From the NCBI RefSeq assembly GCF_046630445.1, contig NC_092334.1, positions 109,317,001 through 109,381,000 of the forward strand: 64,000 nucleotides of DNA. Direction: 5' to 3'. This DNA is from Rutidosis leptorrhynchoides (Eukaryota > Streptophyta > Magnoliopsida > Asterales > Asteraceae). Each line of letters starts with the position of its first letter. Position 1 is the first letter of the stretch. A model generated the notes under the pieces. That model did no database searches. It was not told the origin of the DNA and saw only the letters and a program-made list of their open reading frames with translations. Made by a program: the position numbers and the translations under genes. Positions 33,576 through 46,492 of this stretch are shown here, one piece after another.

Positions 33576-34983
33576 CATTTTTTTGCTTAAACGCCGGAAG
33601 CGCAACGCTAATATAAAAAAAAGATTTTTATTTTTAGTTTACTTTTATAAAAAATACACTTTTATAAAAATACGTTTTAAATATTTAAAAATAAAAAAAA
33701 ACAAAAAAACAAAAATTTAAGTATTTTTAAGAGTTTATTAAATTTATAAGTTCTATAAAAGTTTCTTTATCTTTATTTTATAAAAATATAAGTTTTATTT
33801 AATTTATTTAAATATTTTATAAATATATAATACAGCAAAAACAGAAAAAAAAAATTAAATTATTATATTCGGCCCGTACTGTAGCAGCCCATTCTGTGGC
33901 CCGAAACCCTAGCCCATGCGATCGCATGGTCTGGTAACATAGAACTCATGCGATCGCATGAGCTCACCTGACACGTCTGATTAGTCTGCCAACTGCATTT
34001 ATTACGGGTATTATTTATTATTATACTTAAAACCCTAATTAGGGTTAGTATTTTTTATTATTTAGTTTTAGTTTTTATATTTAATTTATATATTTAGGTT
34101 AATTAGTTTAATTAGTTTATAAAATTAATACTTTTATAAAATAAATAATATAAAAATAATATTTTTATAAAAATTGTTCTTTTTACAACTTTTAGTATAT
34201 TTTTATATTTTGTCCCTTTTTATTTGTTTTAGCGCAATTTTTGTACTTTTCGCTCGTATTTACTTTTAAGTTATAGTTTTTGCCATAGTTATTTTTACTT
34301 CTAGATTTTTAGGCTTTGCCGTAAAATCCCTTAAGTGCTTTTTCTTTAGACTAAGATTTAGGTGCTTTAGAATTTTGCGACGCCTTTTTAAGTTTGTAGT
34401 ACCTTTTTAAGTTATTGCCATTTGGGATATAGTTTTACTTGTAAGCTTTAATATTTTTCGACGCCTTTTACCTATGTATCAATTATCACTCCAATTAGTA
34501 ATCTCAATTTGCAATTTTAATTTTAAGTTAGTGATAGTTATAAGGTTGGGTTAGTCGAGTGTTTTTAAGTTTTATAAGTCTCTCTTTTTCTTTCTTATTT
34601 TCCGACGCCTTTTATTTTTCAATTTTTTTCTTTTTCGACCTTATTCGACGCGCTCTTTTTCTTTCTTATTTCTCGTCATTCTAGTTTTAGGACATAGATT
34701 TTTATTCTATTTCTTCTCTAAATTTCTTAAAATTACGAAAATTTATTTTAAGTGGTTAAATTGATAGACATCAAAATTTTCTAGTTCGTAGTAATAGTTG
34801 GATTTGTATGTGGACCGGGTTATTGGAGCCAAACAGTACTCAATTATATTGAGACCAAACGAATCCTGCCCCTCTGCTGCATCTTTTGGCTATTCGAAAC
34901 GTGGGCAAAATCAGAAAAGTCTATTAATTGGATAACTTATATAATTTTTCTTTCCTTTTAAAAACTAATAGGATATTCAGTGA
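33576..34983 (+). other. Athila leader
   Basis: AT-rich untranslated leader before gag with no ORF. It carries one palindrome pair at 33915-33960. Confidence 0.7.
33915..33960. promoter_or_regulatory. Paired palindrome, Athila leader
   Basis: Two exact copies of CATGCGATCGCATG start at 33915 and 33947 (32 bp apart), separated by an 18-bp spacer unlike the LTR spacer. No TATA box sits at the usual downstream distance. Confidence 0.9.
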
Positions 34984-37077
34984 ATGCACCGAGCAAGACG
35001 TTCACCACCTTTTGTACGTTCACCACCTGTAACTCGATCAAGACATCTAGCAAATATTGTCGCCGTTGATTTTCCTTTAGAATCGTCATCCAGTCAACCA
35101 AGTACTCCAAGTCAAATTTCCGATAATCCATTTTTTGTACCCGACCTCACAATTGAGAATCCGGAGAATATTCAGGGACAATTCATAGATCCTGAACCAC
35201 TAAACTTTCCTCCGGAACCACCAATCATTCAAACAGAGATTGTTGAGGAACGAACCATTAAATCATAATCCTCTAGTGATTCTGATTCAACAAATTCAAT
35301 CATGGAAAATCTGGAACCTTTAAGTATGGAAGACCGAATGAGAGCTAAACGCACTGGCCAAGGTCACGCAATTACTCATCCAGACATTAATGCGCCAGAT
35401 TATGAAATCAAAGGACAAATTCTATACAAGGTGACTAATCAATGCCAATTTAGTGGTGCGCCGAAGGAAGATCCAAATGAACATCTTCGTACCTTTAATA
35501 GGATCTGCACACTATTTAAAATAAGAGAAGTTGAGGATGAACAGATATATCTCATGTTATTTCCCTGGACTTTAAAGGGAGAAGCCAAAGATTGGTTGGA
35601 ATCGTTACCTGAAAGGGCGATTGATACATGGGATGTTTTAGTTGAAAAATTTCTTAAACAATTCTTTCCGGCATCTAAAGCCGTAAGACTTCAAGGAGAA
35701 ATTGTTACGTTCACACAGAAACCAAATGAAACTCTATATGAGGCGTGGACAAGATTTGGAAAGTTATTAAGAGGATGTCCGCAACATGGTTTAGACACTT
35801 GTCAAATAGTACAAATATTCTACCAATGATGCGACATCACTACAAGAAAAGACATAGACATAGCAGCTGGTGGTTCTATTATGAAGAAAACCGAAACTGA
35901 TGCTTATAAAATTATTGATAACACTGCTTCCCACTCACATGAGTGGCACCAAGAAAAAGATATCGTTAGATCATCTAAAGCAGCTAGAGCCGATTCTAGC
36001 CATGACTTAGATTCCATTTCAGCAATGATAGATGCTGTCGAGAGACGAATGGAAAAGATGACTAAAGATATCCACTCAATACGAATTAGTTGTGAGCAGT
36101 GTGGAGGACCACATTTGACAAAAGATTGTCTCAGTATTGAATTAACAATGGAACAAAGAGAGAATATTTCATACATAAACCAAAGGCCTGGAAATAATTA
36201 TCAGAATAATTATCAACCGCCAAGACCAATTTACAATCAAAACCAGAATTATAACCGAAATATTCCATACAATAACCAACAAGGTCCTAGCAATCAACAA
36301 CTATCCAATAATACTTACAACCAGCAAAGACCTAATTTTCAAAACAAACCACCACAAACCGATGATAAAAAGCCGAATTTAGAAGATATGATGACGAAGC
36401 TAGTTGAAACTCAAACGCAGTTTTTCACATCTCAAAAACAAACTAATGAACAAAATGCTCAAGCATTTAGAAATCAACAAGCTTCTATTCAAAATCTGGA
36501 ACAATAAGTAAGTAACCTAGCAAGGTTAATAGGTGAAAGAAAACCGGGAAGTTTACCTAGTGATACAAATGCTAATCCCCGGAATGAAACAGCTAAAGTC
36601 ATTACCACAAGAAGTGGTACAACACTTAAACCACCTGAAATACCTGTAACTTCTGATGAAACTATTCCTACTCCACAAGAACCACAACCTGAGCAAGATA
36701 AGGAAACAGAACCGGTAGTTGAAAAGGTTAATGAAGATAACATAGTTAAGGATAAACCTTATGTTAAACCATACCAACCACCACTTCCTTACCCAAGTAA
36801 ATTGAAAAAAGAGAAACTTGAAGCCGAGCAATCCAAATTCTTGGATATGTTTAAACAGATAAATGTAAATCTTCCTTTCATTGATATAATTTCAGGAATG
36901 CCTAGATATGCTAAATTCTTGAAAGATCTAATCTCAAATAGAAAGAAAATGGAAGAACTGTCGGTCGTTACTATGAATGCTAATTGTTCAGCAGTGCTGT
37001 TGAATAAGATACCAGAAAAACTATCAGTCCAGGAAGTTTCACAATTCCATGTTTTCTGGGTAGTCTTAGTTCAATAG
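34984..37077 (+). pseudogene. Athila gag, one frame with three stops
   Basis: One reading phase stays open from ATG 34984 to 37077 apart from stops at 35266-35268, 35827-35829 and 36505-36507. The capsid domain (about 35440-35825) has the gypsy gag signature LFPWTLKGEAKDWLESLP, then FLKQFFPASK and ETLYEAWTRFGKLLRGCP, as in Athila. Downstream is a zinc-finger-like CEQCGGPHLTKDC and a long Asn/Gln/Tyr/Pro-rich linker. A Lys/Glu region then leads to the protease. Gag would build the particle; with these stops it cannot be translated whole. Confidence 0.85.
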
Positions 37078-37082
37078 AAGCA

Positions 37083-40000
37083 TTGGCAGACTTAGGTGCT
37101 AGTATAAATTTAATGCCGTATTCATTATACACTAAACTAGACCTCGGAGAATTGAAACCAACAAGAATAAGCATACAACTAGCCGATCGATCAATAAAAT
37201 ATACTAGAGGGATAATGGAAAACATGCTAGTTAAAGTTGGTACTTTAGTATTTCCAGTAGATTTTGTTGTTCTGGACATGGAAGAAGATTCTCAAGTTCC
37301 TCTCATATTAGGAAGACCATTCTTAAACACCGCTAAAGCAATGATAGATGTGTTTGGTAAAAAACTGACCCTAAGTATAGAGGACGAGAGTGTTATCTTT
37401 TCAGTTGATAGAGCAATGCAACAACCGCAATCTGCAGATGATACATGCTATTATATTCAAACTATAGAATCACATGCAGAATTGTTAGAAAAATTTCCAG
37501 AATTACAAGGAACAGGAGAATGTTCTTTAGGAGAAAGTACTGAACCAATTGATGAAACTGAAATGTAGGCTACACTAATAGCTAATGGATATGAACCAAC
37601 AACAGAAGAAATTCAAATGCTAAAAGAAGAAGACAGATATCGATATAAATCATCGATAGAAGAACCTCCGACATTAGAGTTAAAGCCACTTCCAAACCAT
37701 TTGGAATACGCTTATTTACATGGTGAATCTGAATTACCTGTAATAATATCGTCTTCTCTTACCGAAAATGAGAAATCACAACTCATTTCTGTGTTGAAAG
37801 CTCATAAACCAGCCATTGCATGGAAGATTCATGATATTAAAGGAATAAGTCCTTCGTATTGCACACATAAAATCCTTATGGAAGAAGGTCATAAAACGTA
37901 TGTGCAACGCCAACGAAGACTAAATCCTAATATGCAAGATGTTGTTAAGAAAGAGATTATTAAACTGCTTGATGCAGGTTTAATTTATCCAATCTCTGAT
38001 AGTCCATGGGTAAGCCCAGTTCAATGTGTCCCTAAGAAAGGTTGCATGACTGTCATTACAAATGAGAAAAATGAGCTTATTCCTACTAGGACTGTAACAG
38101 GATGGCGTGTGTGTATTGATTATAGAAAATTAAATGACGCCACCAGAAAAGATCACTTTCTCTTACCTTTCATTGATCAAATGTTAGAAAGATTAGCCGG
38201 AAATAGTTACTATTGTTTTCTAGATGGATTTTTCGGATACTTTCAAATTCCAATTGCACCCAAAGATCAAGAGAAAACCACGTTCACGTGCCCTTATGGT
38301 ACTTTTGCTTACAAACGCATGCCATTTGGACTTTGCAACGCCCCTGCAACCTTTCAAAGGTGTATGATGGCAATTTTTCACGACATGATAGAAGAATGCA
38401 TGGAAGTTTTCATGGATGACTTTTCAGTCTTCAGTGATACTTTTGAATCATGTCTAATTAATCTGGAACGAATGCTTATTAGATGCGAATAATTAAATCT
38501 AGTACTTAATTGGGAGAAATGTCATTTCATGGTTAAAGAAGGCATCATTCTTGGACACAAAATTTCAAAGGAAGGAATTGAAGTGGATAGAGCTAAAGTA
38601 GATGTAATTGCTAAACTTCCACATCCCACCAATGTTAGAGGAGTTAGGATTTTTCTAGGGCATGCCGGTTTTTACCGACGTTTCATAAAAGATTTTTCTA
38701 AAATTGCCACTCCTATGAATAAACTCCTAGAAAAGGATGCTCCATTTATCTTTTCAGATGAATGCATCAAATCTTTTAATATTCTTAAAGAAAAACTCAC
38801 TAATGCGCCGATCATGATAACACCAAATTGGAATTTACCGTTTGAATTAATGTGCGATGCAAGTGATTTTGTAATGGGAGCCGTTTTAGGACAAAGGATT
38901 GAAAAACGATTTCAACCTATATATTATGCTAGTAAGACGTTACAAGGAGCACGAACGAACTATACAACTACTGAAAAAGAACTCCTTGCTATTGTCTTTG
39001 CTTTTGACAAATTTCGTTCATATCTCGTTCTAGCTAAAACGGTGGTCTATACCGACCATTCTGCTCTTAGATACCTATTTTCGAAACAAGATGCCAAACC
39101 AAGATTAATCCGTTGGATCTTACTCTTACAAGAGTTCGATATTGAAATCCGAGATAAAAGAGGAGCAGAAAATCTCGCCGCTGATCATCTTTCTCGACTT
39201 GAAAATCCTGAATTAGAAGTTCTAAATGAATCAGCCATACAAGACAACTTTCCTGATGAATATCTATTGAAGATAGATTATAATGAAATTCCATGGTTTG
39301 CAGACTATGCAAACTACTTAGTATGTGGATTCCTTGAAAAGGGATTATCGTACCAAAAACGAAAGAAATTCTTTAGTGATATAAAACACTATTTCTGGGA
39401 AGATTCACATTTGTTTAAAAGTTGTCCCGATGGAATAATACGCCTATGTGTATTCGGAGATGAAGCTAGTAAAATTTTAAACCATTGTCACACAGGACCA
39501 ACAGGAGGGCATTATGGGCCTCAACTAACAGCAAGAAAAGTTTATGATGCTGGATTCTATTGGCCTACAATTTACAAATACGCACACCTTCTTTGTAAAT
39601 CCTGTGATGCTTGTCAAAGGGCCAGAAAAATAAGTCAACGTGATGAAATGCCACAAAATGTCATTCAAGTATGTGAAGTATTTGACATTTGGGGTATTGA
39701 CTTTATGGGTCCATTTCCAAAATCTCATAATAATCTCTATATTCTCGTAGCCATTGATTATGTATCTAAATGGGCGGAAGCACAAGCTCTCCCAACTAAC
39801 GATGCACGAGTTGTAGTCAAGTTTTTAAAACATCTTTTTGCAAGGTTTGGAACACCGAAAGCTTTAATAAGTGATCGGGGAACTCATTTCTGTAATAATA
39901 AACTTGAGAAAGTTCTTAAAAGATATGAAGTAACTCATAAAATCTCCACCGCTTATCATCCACAAACGAGTGGACAAGTTGAAAATACCAACCGAGCTTT

Positions 40001-40580
40001 AAAACGTATTCTAGAAAAAACCGTAGGTTCAAATCCGAAGGAATGGTCCATAAAATTGGAGGATACACTCTGGGCTTTTAGAACAGCCTACAAAACTCCA
40101 ATTGGAACCACACCTTTTAAAATTGTTTACGGAAAAGTATGTCATCTTCCAGTAGAAATTGAACACAAAGCATTTTGGGCTTTGAAGACATGTAATCTTG
40201 ATTTACATGAAGCTGGACGTCTACGGTTAAGTCAATTAAACGAATTAGAAGAATTAAGACATGAAGCATACGAAAATTCGTTAATATATAAGGAAAGAAC
40301 GAAGAAATGGCATGATAAAAGAATCAGAAGTTCAAAAGAATTTAAAGAAGGAGATAGAGTTCTTCTTTTCAATTCACGATTCAAGCTATTTCCTGGAAAA
40401 TTAAAATCAAGATGGTCTGGACCATTCATAGTCAAAAGAGTTTTCCCATACGGAACGATAGAATTAATAAATTCAAATGGGATTTAATTTAAGGTTAATG
40501 GTCACAGAGTTAAACATTACATAGATAGTCCGATGGAAATCGACAACGAAGTTAATCACAATTTCGATACCACAGCTAAC
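37083..40580 (+). pseudogene. Athila pol: protease, RT, RNase H, integrase
   Basis: It lies one frame away from gag and is a single phase to about 40580, interrupted by TAG 37566-37568, TAA 38490-38492 and TAA 40485-40487. In order: aspartic protease (ALADLGASINLMPYSL, where the usual DTGA is DLGA, and LGRPFLNT); RT (VCIDYRKLN, FLDGFFGYFQIP, and FMDDFSVF as the YVDD-type box with both Asp); RNase H ([17 protein letters not shown]); integrase (a [10 protein letters not shown] zinc site, then [14 protein letters not shown] and HPQTSGQVE with D, D, E). Gypsy order is clear because integrase is last. Catalytic residues survive, so damage is limited to a few nonsense codons. Confidence 0.93.
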
Positions 40581-40745
40581 TAAGTGTGGGGAGAATCAAG
40601 TCTTTAAAGGATAATATGTATTTCTGTTAGAGTTAGATTTTCTATTTTCGTGTAGTTCTCGAAAATGGAACCCGAATGGTCTTTCCCTAGCAGACCCTAT
40701 CGAACTAGTCTTCTCCCCCCATTCTGAATTTTTATTTTTTTTTTA

Positions 40746-41190
40746 GGTTTTTACGAAATGAAGACTTCCTGTGAATTAAACCATGGTCTAATGCTACACG
40801 CTTTGATTACTAAACGTAATAATGATACACTTCCGATTGAACTGGTATCAGTAATCAGAGAAATATTGGACGGAGTAAGAAAAGAATCCAGATGCGAAGA
40901 TAATAAGTTACAATTTGGTAAAGGAAAATAAAAATCCGCAACGAAAAGAAGAGCACGACACCTTGAAAAATGTCACAAATGCGGAAAATGGTCACATGGA
41001 GGTAAATGTTCAAATAATCAAACCTATTCAAACACCGAATTTGTTACTTTATGCAGAGATGGACCGTTCATATGTTTAGAAGAAAAAACACTGAATGCTC
41101 GAGGTTACGCCTATGTAGCTATGGAAAACCAATTAAACCGACTATCTTATGAGTGGGATAGATCATATCACTATGAATACTATCTCACAG
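40746..41190 (+). pseudogene. Small extra ORF with zinc-knuckle-like motif, bounded by splice sites
   Basis: ATG 40758 opens a frame of about 144 codons, broken by one TAA at 40929-40931. Its second half contains CHKCGKWSHGGKC, a CX2CX4HX3C pattern one residue shorter than the canonical knuckle. The rest is basic and Tyr-rich. Immediately upstream is a long T tract ending TTTTAG (acceptor). The frame ends at CAG|GTAAGT (41191), a perfect donor consensus. It could therefore be an internal exon of a spliced subgenomic RNA linking pol and the downstream ORF. I do not recognise a named family. Confidence 0.5.
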
Positions 41191-42302
41191 GTAAGTCTGT
41201 ACAGTTTTTATTTTTATTTTTATTTTTTACCTTTTGATAATAAACGCTAATTTGTTCGCTATAAAGTATTAAATTGGTATTGAATAAAATTAGGTTTGGC
41301 GACCGAAATTATTGATATCATTCAAAAATTTATTACATCACTGCAAAATTTAACGTTTATTCTTAAGGTATAAATATCTTTAATCAATCAACTCAAAATA
41401 TTTCAAAAATTCGTCATGAGTTAAATTAGGTCTTGGAACCGAAATTACTTTACCGAAAAGAGGGGGCGTATGTTTTTGATAATATTTGATTGATTAAAGT
41501 GGGATAAAAGCCAAAAAGATTTTTAATTTTATTTTTATCATGTTTTTAAAATTAATATATAAATATTAATTTAATATTGTAAACTTATTTAAAATTGTAA
41601 ATATTTGAAAAATTAATATAAGTTTGTATGTATAAAAACAAAAATATAATATAAGTTTGGTGTGAATTTATAATATGAATTTTTAATTAAGTTTGGTGTG
41701 AATTTTTAATTTTATGCATTTTTAAATTTAAGTTAGGTGTGAATTTAAAAACAAAAATTTACTTTATTTCGTTAAGTTAAAAATATGATTTTTAAAATTC
41801 GTCGTGAGTTGAAGACTAGGTCATTGAACCGAAATTGCTTTACCCTGAGGGAGGGACGAGGACTTTTATTATCATTATTTTTAATCTTATTGAATTAAAG
41901 TATGCCAAAAACATTAAAAAAACCCCAAAAATCTTTACTTTTAAAAACGGCGCTTTAAATTGACAAATTTTAAAATTTTGTCGAGGGACGGACTAGGACA
42001 TCGTTCCGAAACGCCCTCGCTCCTAAAAAAAAAAATTTAAAATTATATTAATTATATGTTTTATAAAGTATAAGGTTGTTTAAAAAAAATGCAAAAGTAC
42101 TGTACCCGGGACTCCATGCGATCGCATGGAGTTTGGCCTTAGGTGCCATGCGATCGCATGGGGAGAAAAAACTGGCCAGAAACATATAGCTCAGTCGCCT
42201 GTTCTTCATCCACAAAAACACACACATATTCGAAAACACTCCCAAATCACCTCTAAAATTCGCAATTTTTCACCGTAATTCGTCATTTTTCTTGTTCTAA
42301 TC
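41191..42302. other. Athila intergenic region between the small ORF and the third ORF
   Basis: Non-coding and AT-rich. It contains repeated words: AAGTTTGGTGTGAATTT three to four times at about 41650-41760. A longer block with GAACCGAAATT..CTTTACC occurs at about 41420 and 41795, with a weaker copy near 41990. It ends in a promoter-like module at 42115-42190. Confidence 0.5.
42115..42190 (+). promoter_or_regulatory. Paired palindrome plus TATA upstream of the Athila third ORF
   Basis: Two exact CATGCGATCGCATG copies start at 42115 and 42147 (32 bp apart). A TATAG box starts at 42185, 38 bp after the second palindrome, the same offset as in the Athila LTR promoter. The ATG of the third ORF follows at 42303, about 115 bp downstream. 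Confidence 0.7.
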
Positions 42303-44498
42303 ATGCCTAAATTCTCATTCTTCGGCAAAAAGGTAAAAATTACACCCCTAAACTCATAAATTTGTTAGTTTTAGTGATAATTACCAATATTTTACCTAAT
42401 GCAATTTTGTTAATTTCTAGTGTAATTAGTGTTAAATTGTTAGTACTTTATGCATGTATAACCTAGATTGATACTATTTAACATGATTTGAAGCCATAAA
42501 CTTCAAAATTTTTAGAAATCTAGGATTTGTGTTCTTGAGCAATTTGGAGCTTTTTGATATAAACAGGTTATGGCCGATTTTTGTCATGAATTATTGCTAA
42601 ATTGAGTAGTGTAACATGTTTAGGTAGTTAAATGATCCAAACATTGATCCTAAACATGATTTTTGGAGATTAAAGTGGACTTTTTAGTCCAAAATTCATG
42701 AACTTGATTAATTTGATATAATTGCTAATTGAGACTTGTTTAATTGGTAGTAATGATTATTTTGACATGTTATTTGAGTTAAATGCTTATGAACTTTATC
42801 TACATTTTCATATGTGCTTATTTGTAAAAGTGTAGAATTGTGAAAAATTGTGAAAATGTTTATAAGTTTAATTTTGATTTAACATGTTATTGTGATTGTT
42901 TTAAGTTGTTATTTTGCTTACACTAATGCATATTTGGATGCACAAACTTTGTGTTTAATGTGTTTTGCAGAAATCCGATACTGGAGGTTCAGGAGCATCA
43001 TCATCTAGATAGCCAGCTCCAGCTCCAGAACCAGAACCAGAAATACAATATGAACCGGAACAACAACCACAACAGGAACCACAACAACAGCCTGATCAAC
43101 ACATACCTTATTTTGATCCGGTACAGTTTGTTGATGAATTCATAGTATTCCCGATAAGGCCGCCAGTAGAATTCCGAACGATTCCTGAGCACACTCTGCA
43201 TCCTAATCTGAGATTTGATAGGAGATGGAGAGATTACGAGACATATCAAAGGAACAAATTCAAATTGGTAACAAAAAATGTAGAGGTGCCAAGGGTAATC
43301 GATTGGGCTCCTTTGGAAATGGTCCATCTAGCTGACCGTGTTAGACAGCTTTTGGTACAAAGGTATGGCAATTCTTCTTTTACAGATTGGGAACATCTTT
43401 TCACCATTCGTAGACCTGTATATAAGGAATGGTGTTTTGAGTTGATAAGTACTGTATCACTTGATACAAATATAGTTAGAATAGATGATAGAAGATTTCT
43501 TAGGTTTATCCTTGGCGGTAGGATGTACAGAATGTCCATGCTGGACATGGCCAGGGCTTTACAGATATATACTCCTGGTGAGTTGCTACTACCCGATTGT
43601 ACAAATTTGATTCATTATGGTGAAAGGGTAGATAGTAACTTTGACGCTGATGCCATTTGGAGGCGTATGTCACATTTTGATTTTTTACACGAGCAGGAGG
43701 ACACTCCTATACACATATTGACAGAGCCGAGCTTTGTATCATTCATAGATTTTTGGCTAACTCGATTACACAGAGAGGTCACAATAAAGAAAAAATTACC
43801 TTACATGATTTATTCTACCTAAAGTGTATTCGGGATCCTAGAAGCTTTGTCAATATCCCTTACTGTGTTGCTTTTTATTTATCTAAATGGTAGAGGGAAT
43901 GCAGGACGGGAGTATAATAGGAGGAGGTATTTTTGTTACTCTCATTGGAGAGTATTTAGGTGTTGATAGGAACCAAGGGGGTCCATTACAGCTTTGTAGA
44001 AAACAGGTTGAGCCCTTAGGATTGAAAGTTTATGTGGGTGCTAAGGTATTGAAAAGTAGACGTAACCAGGCAGTACCCTATGAGGGACCTCATCCATAGG
44101 TAGAAAGGGGCTCAGACGAGGAAATGGAGGAAGCGGAAGACATTAGGGATGTCTTTCGAGATGCTATTCTTGACGTCCACATTCGTATAGAGGAGGAATC
44201 AATGACGAACGCGGCCAGACATAGTATGTATGAGCAGTGGAACTCCGAGCGAGTATACGAGGATTATAGGCGACGGCAACACGATAGCTGGTTAGTTCAT
44301 CAGCACCAAATCATGAGTCAGCTATCATATCAGGTACCAAATAACTATGTACCTACTCGACCTGCTTATTTTCTGCCACACAGCCCCGATATCCGACCAC
44401 CCTTTAACCGGTATGACTATAACCAAGCCTATCAGAACACCTATAACCAACAATGGAACCCACCTGATGAGATGAACTGGAACCCCTATCCAGACTGA
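42303..44498 (+). pseudogene. Athila third ORF (ATHILA ORF-1 type, env position), spliced and broken
   Basis: Exon 1 is 42303-42332 (10 codons, basic end). A GT-AG intron runs 42333-42970, and exon 2 opens in phase at 42971. A Pro/Gln/Glu repeat region follows a TAG at 43010-43012. The conserved part (about 43265-43822) includes DWEHLFTIRRPVYKEWCFELI and FLRFILGGRMYRMSMLDMARAL, the pattern of the ATHILA ORF-1 domain. A frameshift after 43822 moves the rest to the frame of 43887-44498, with another stop at 44097-44099. That part ends in a Tyr/Pro/Asn-rich tail. Its role is unknown; the position after pol led others to call such ORFs env-like, but I see no convincing membrane segment here. Confidence 0.7.
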
Positions 44499-46492
44499 TT
44501 TGGTTCCATTTGGTTATTTTATGATTTTTATGTTTTTATCTTTTGACTTTTTCATGTTTAAACTTATGTTATTGGATATATTTGTGTAATTTTTATCATT
44601 TCTATTATTATTGTGCACTAATATTTCATATTTAGGATTTGAAAGTGGGATATTAAGTCCCATTTCAAATTTCCATGCATGTTTATATTTGTATGTATGT
44701 ATATTGTCGATTGTACAAAACAGGGTAAAACAGCGCATTTTCAAAGACTGACATTAAGTTCAGCAAAAGCTAGTTTTGGCGACAAGATGAAAAATAAATG
44801 TGATGTAACAACAAGATGGAATGAACAAATGATATGCACCATTTATCATTCAGCAAACAAACGCCAATATGTTTGGAAACTTTGGTAAAATTTAATCATT
44901 TCTACGCTAATCACCCTCAATAATTTAAATTGTTACTGATTTCTTGCAAATGAGGGCATTGCAAGATCTTAAGTGTGGGAAGGGTTAAATTCTTTCGGAT
45001 TTTTAAAATTTTTTTATCTTAAACACTTGGTTACCATTAGAAATACTATTAAAGCAGTAGTTGTATTAGAATCTAGTGCTCTCTAATAATAAAGAACAGC
45101 CCTAGTCTTATATACTGACTACCCAATTCTAGTAAAATTTTCAAAATTTCCAATTAAATGAATTCAAAATCATGTTTATACATATTTATGAACGATAAAA
45201 CAAGGTATTAACACCGAAATTATTGTTACCTCGGAAAGGACATAAATTGAGAAACAAACCAAAATGTTAGAATTCATATAAGAATGGAATAGAGGAGAAC
45301 AAAAAGGCAAAGAAAAGAAAATAAAAGCCAAGTGTGGGAAATTTTTACCAAGTTATTCAAAATATATATCACATATTTTTGTACAAATAACTGAAAATAC
45401 TTTTGCTTTGGACTAAACTAAACAGTTTTACCTGATTTACTGTAATATATCTGTAAGAAAGATGGATCTACATGATGAATCAATTCCATCATTAAAAGGA
45501 AGTAAAATCTTCCGAAAAAGAAACGCGCTTCTTGATTTAGGTCATGAAGTTGTCGTCCAGACCAGCTGTAGGTTGACGAAAAACCTAGAAAAGTCATCAC
45601 TAACATCAGCAGGAAATCCACGGACCTCAGCATCAAACAGGGTCGCCAAGTGGTCAGATTTATCCTAACCATGAGAAGGATTTATCTCGTACAATGGGGG
45701 GGCACCGTGCAAATTAGCTTGATAAGACTAATGAATCAGATCCCCAGAAAGGATAATCTCCTTAAAACATCAAAAATCAGCTTTTAAGCCTGATATTACT
45801 CAATCCTTGAGATTGACCTTAAAGATTGAGAATTCAAACTCATGGAATTCAATGATATCTAAACTCGAGCTTGAACGAGAAAATATTTTGATCAAAATTA
45901 CAAACCGATTTGTTTTCTGAAAAATCTATTTTCAATGCGTTCATTACCATTGAACGTAAAATCCTAGAAATTCACCTGGAATTCATTAGGTCACCTGAAC
46001 CAAATCAGGTGTCAACCGTAAGAACGGTGGTTGCATAGCATGGTCAAAGACAGGACCTTGTGCCAGACCGAAAAATTATAAGGGTGAGCTTTACTATTGC
46101 TCCTACAAAGGATAGTAATTGCGTCCGACACGTTATAGACCATAATTAAAAGCATGTCAGGGGACATTGAGTTAACAGTTGCTTGTTCAGCGCTTTCCTT
46201 TACAATCGGACGGTAGTTTATCGAAAGGTAATATTCGGAGCAAGTATACTGGACGTGTTGCTTTCCCAATACAAGGTTAGCAAGTGGGTGACACAAAACC
46301 GCAAGTTTTGAGCTAAAATTTTCAAATCTAAAACCCACCAAACCCACAAAAATATTTTGCAAACACCGGTGAAGGGTTATTCCGGAAAACTTATCTAGGG
46401 TAAAAGCTAGATTGAATTTTCAAAAAGATCAAATGTTTTCATAAAGATCTAATTTCTTAAAGGATCTAAATTTTTATAGTCATGTGGGACTG
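44499..46492. other. Athila 3' non-coding region
   Basis: No intact gene. It has several AAGTGTGGG words (about 44968 and 45330) like the real PPT before the 3' LTR, and a motif ACCGAAATTATTGTTACC (about 45213) echoing 41420-41840. It is interrupted at 46493 by the nested element. Confidence 0.6.

Noticed and set aside
36489..36831. Two overlapping minus-strand ORFs in Athila gag
   Set aside because: Shadows of the gag frame on the other strand; no motif of their own.
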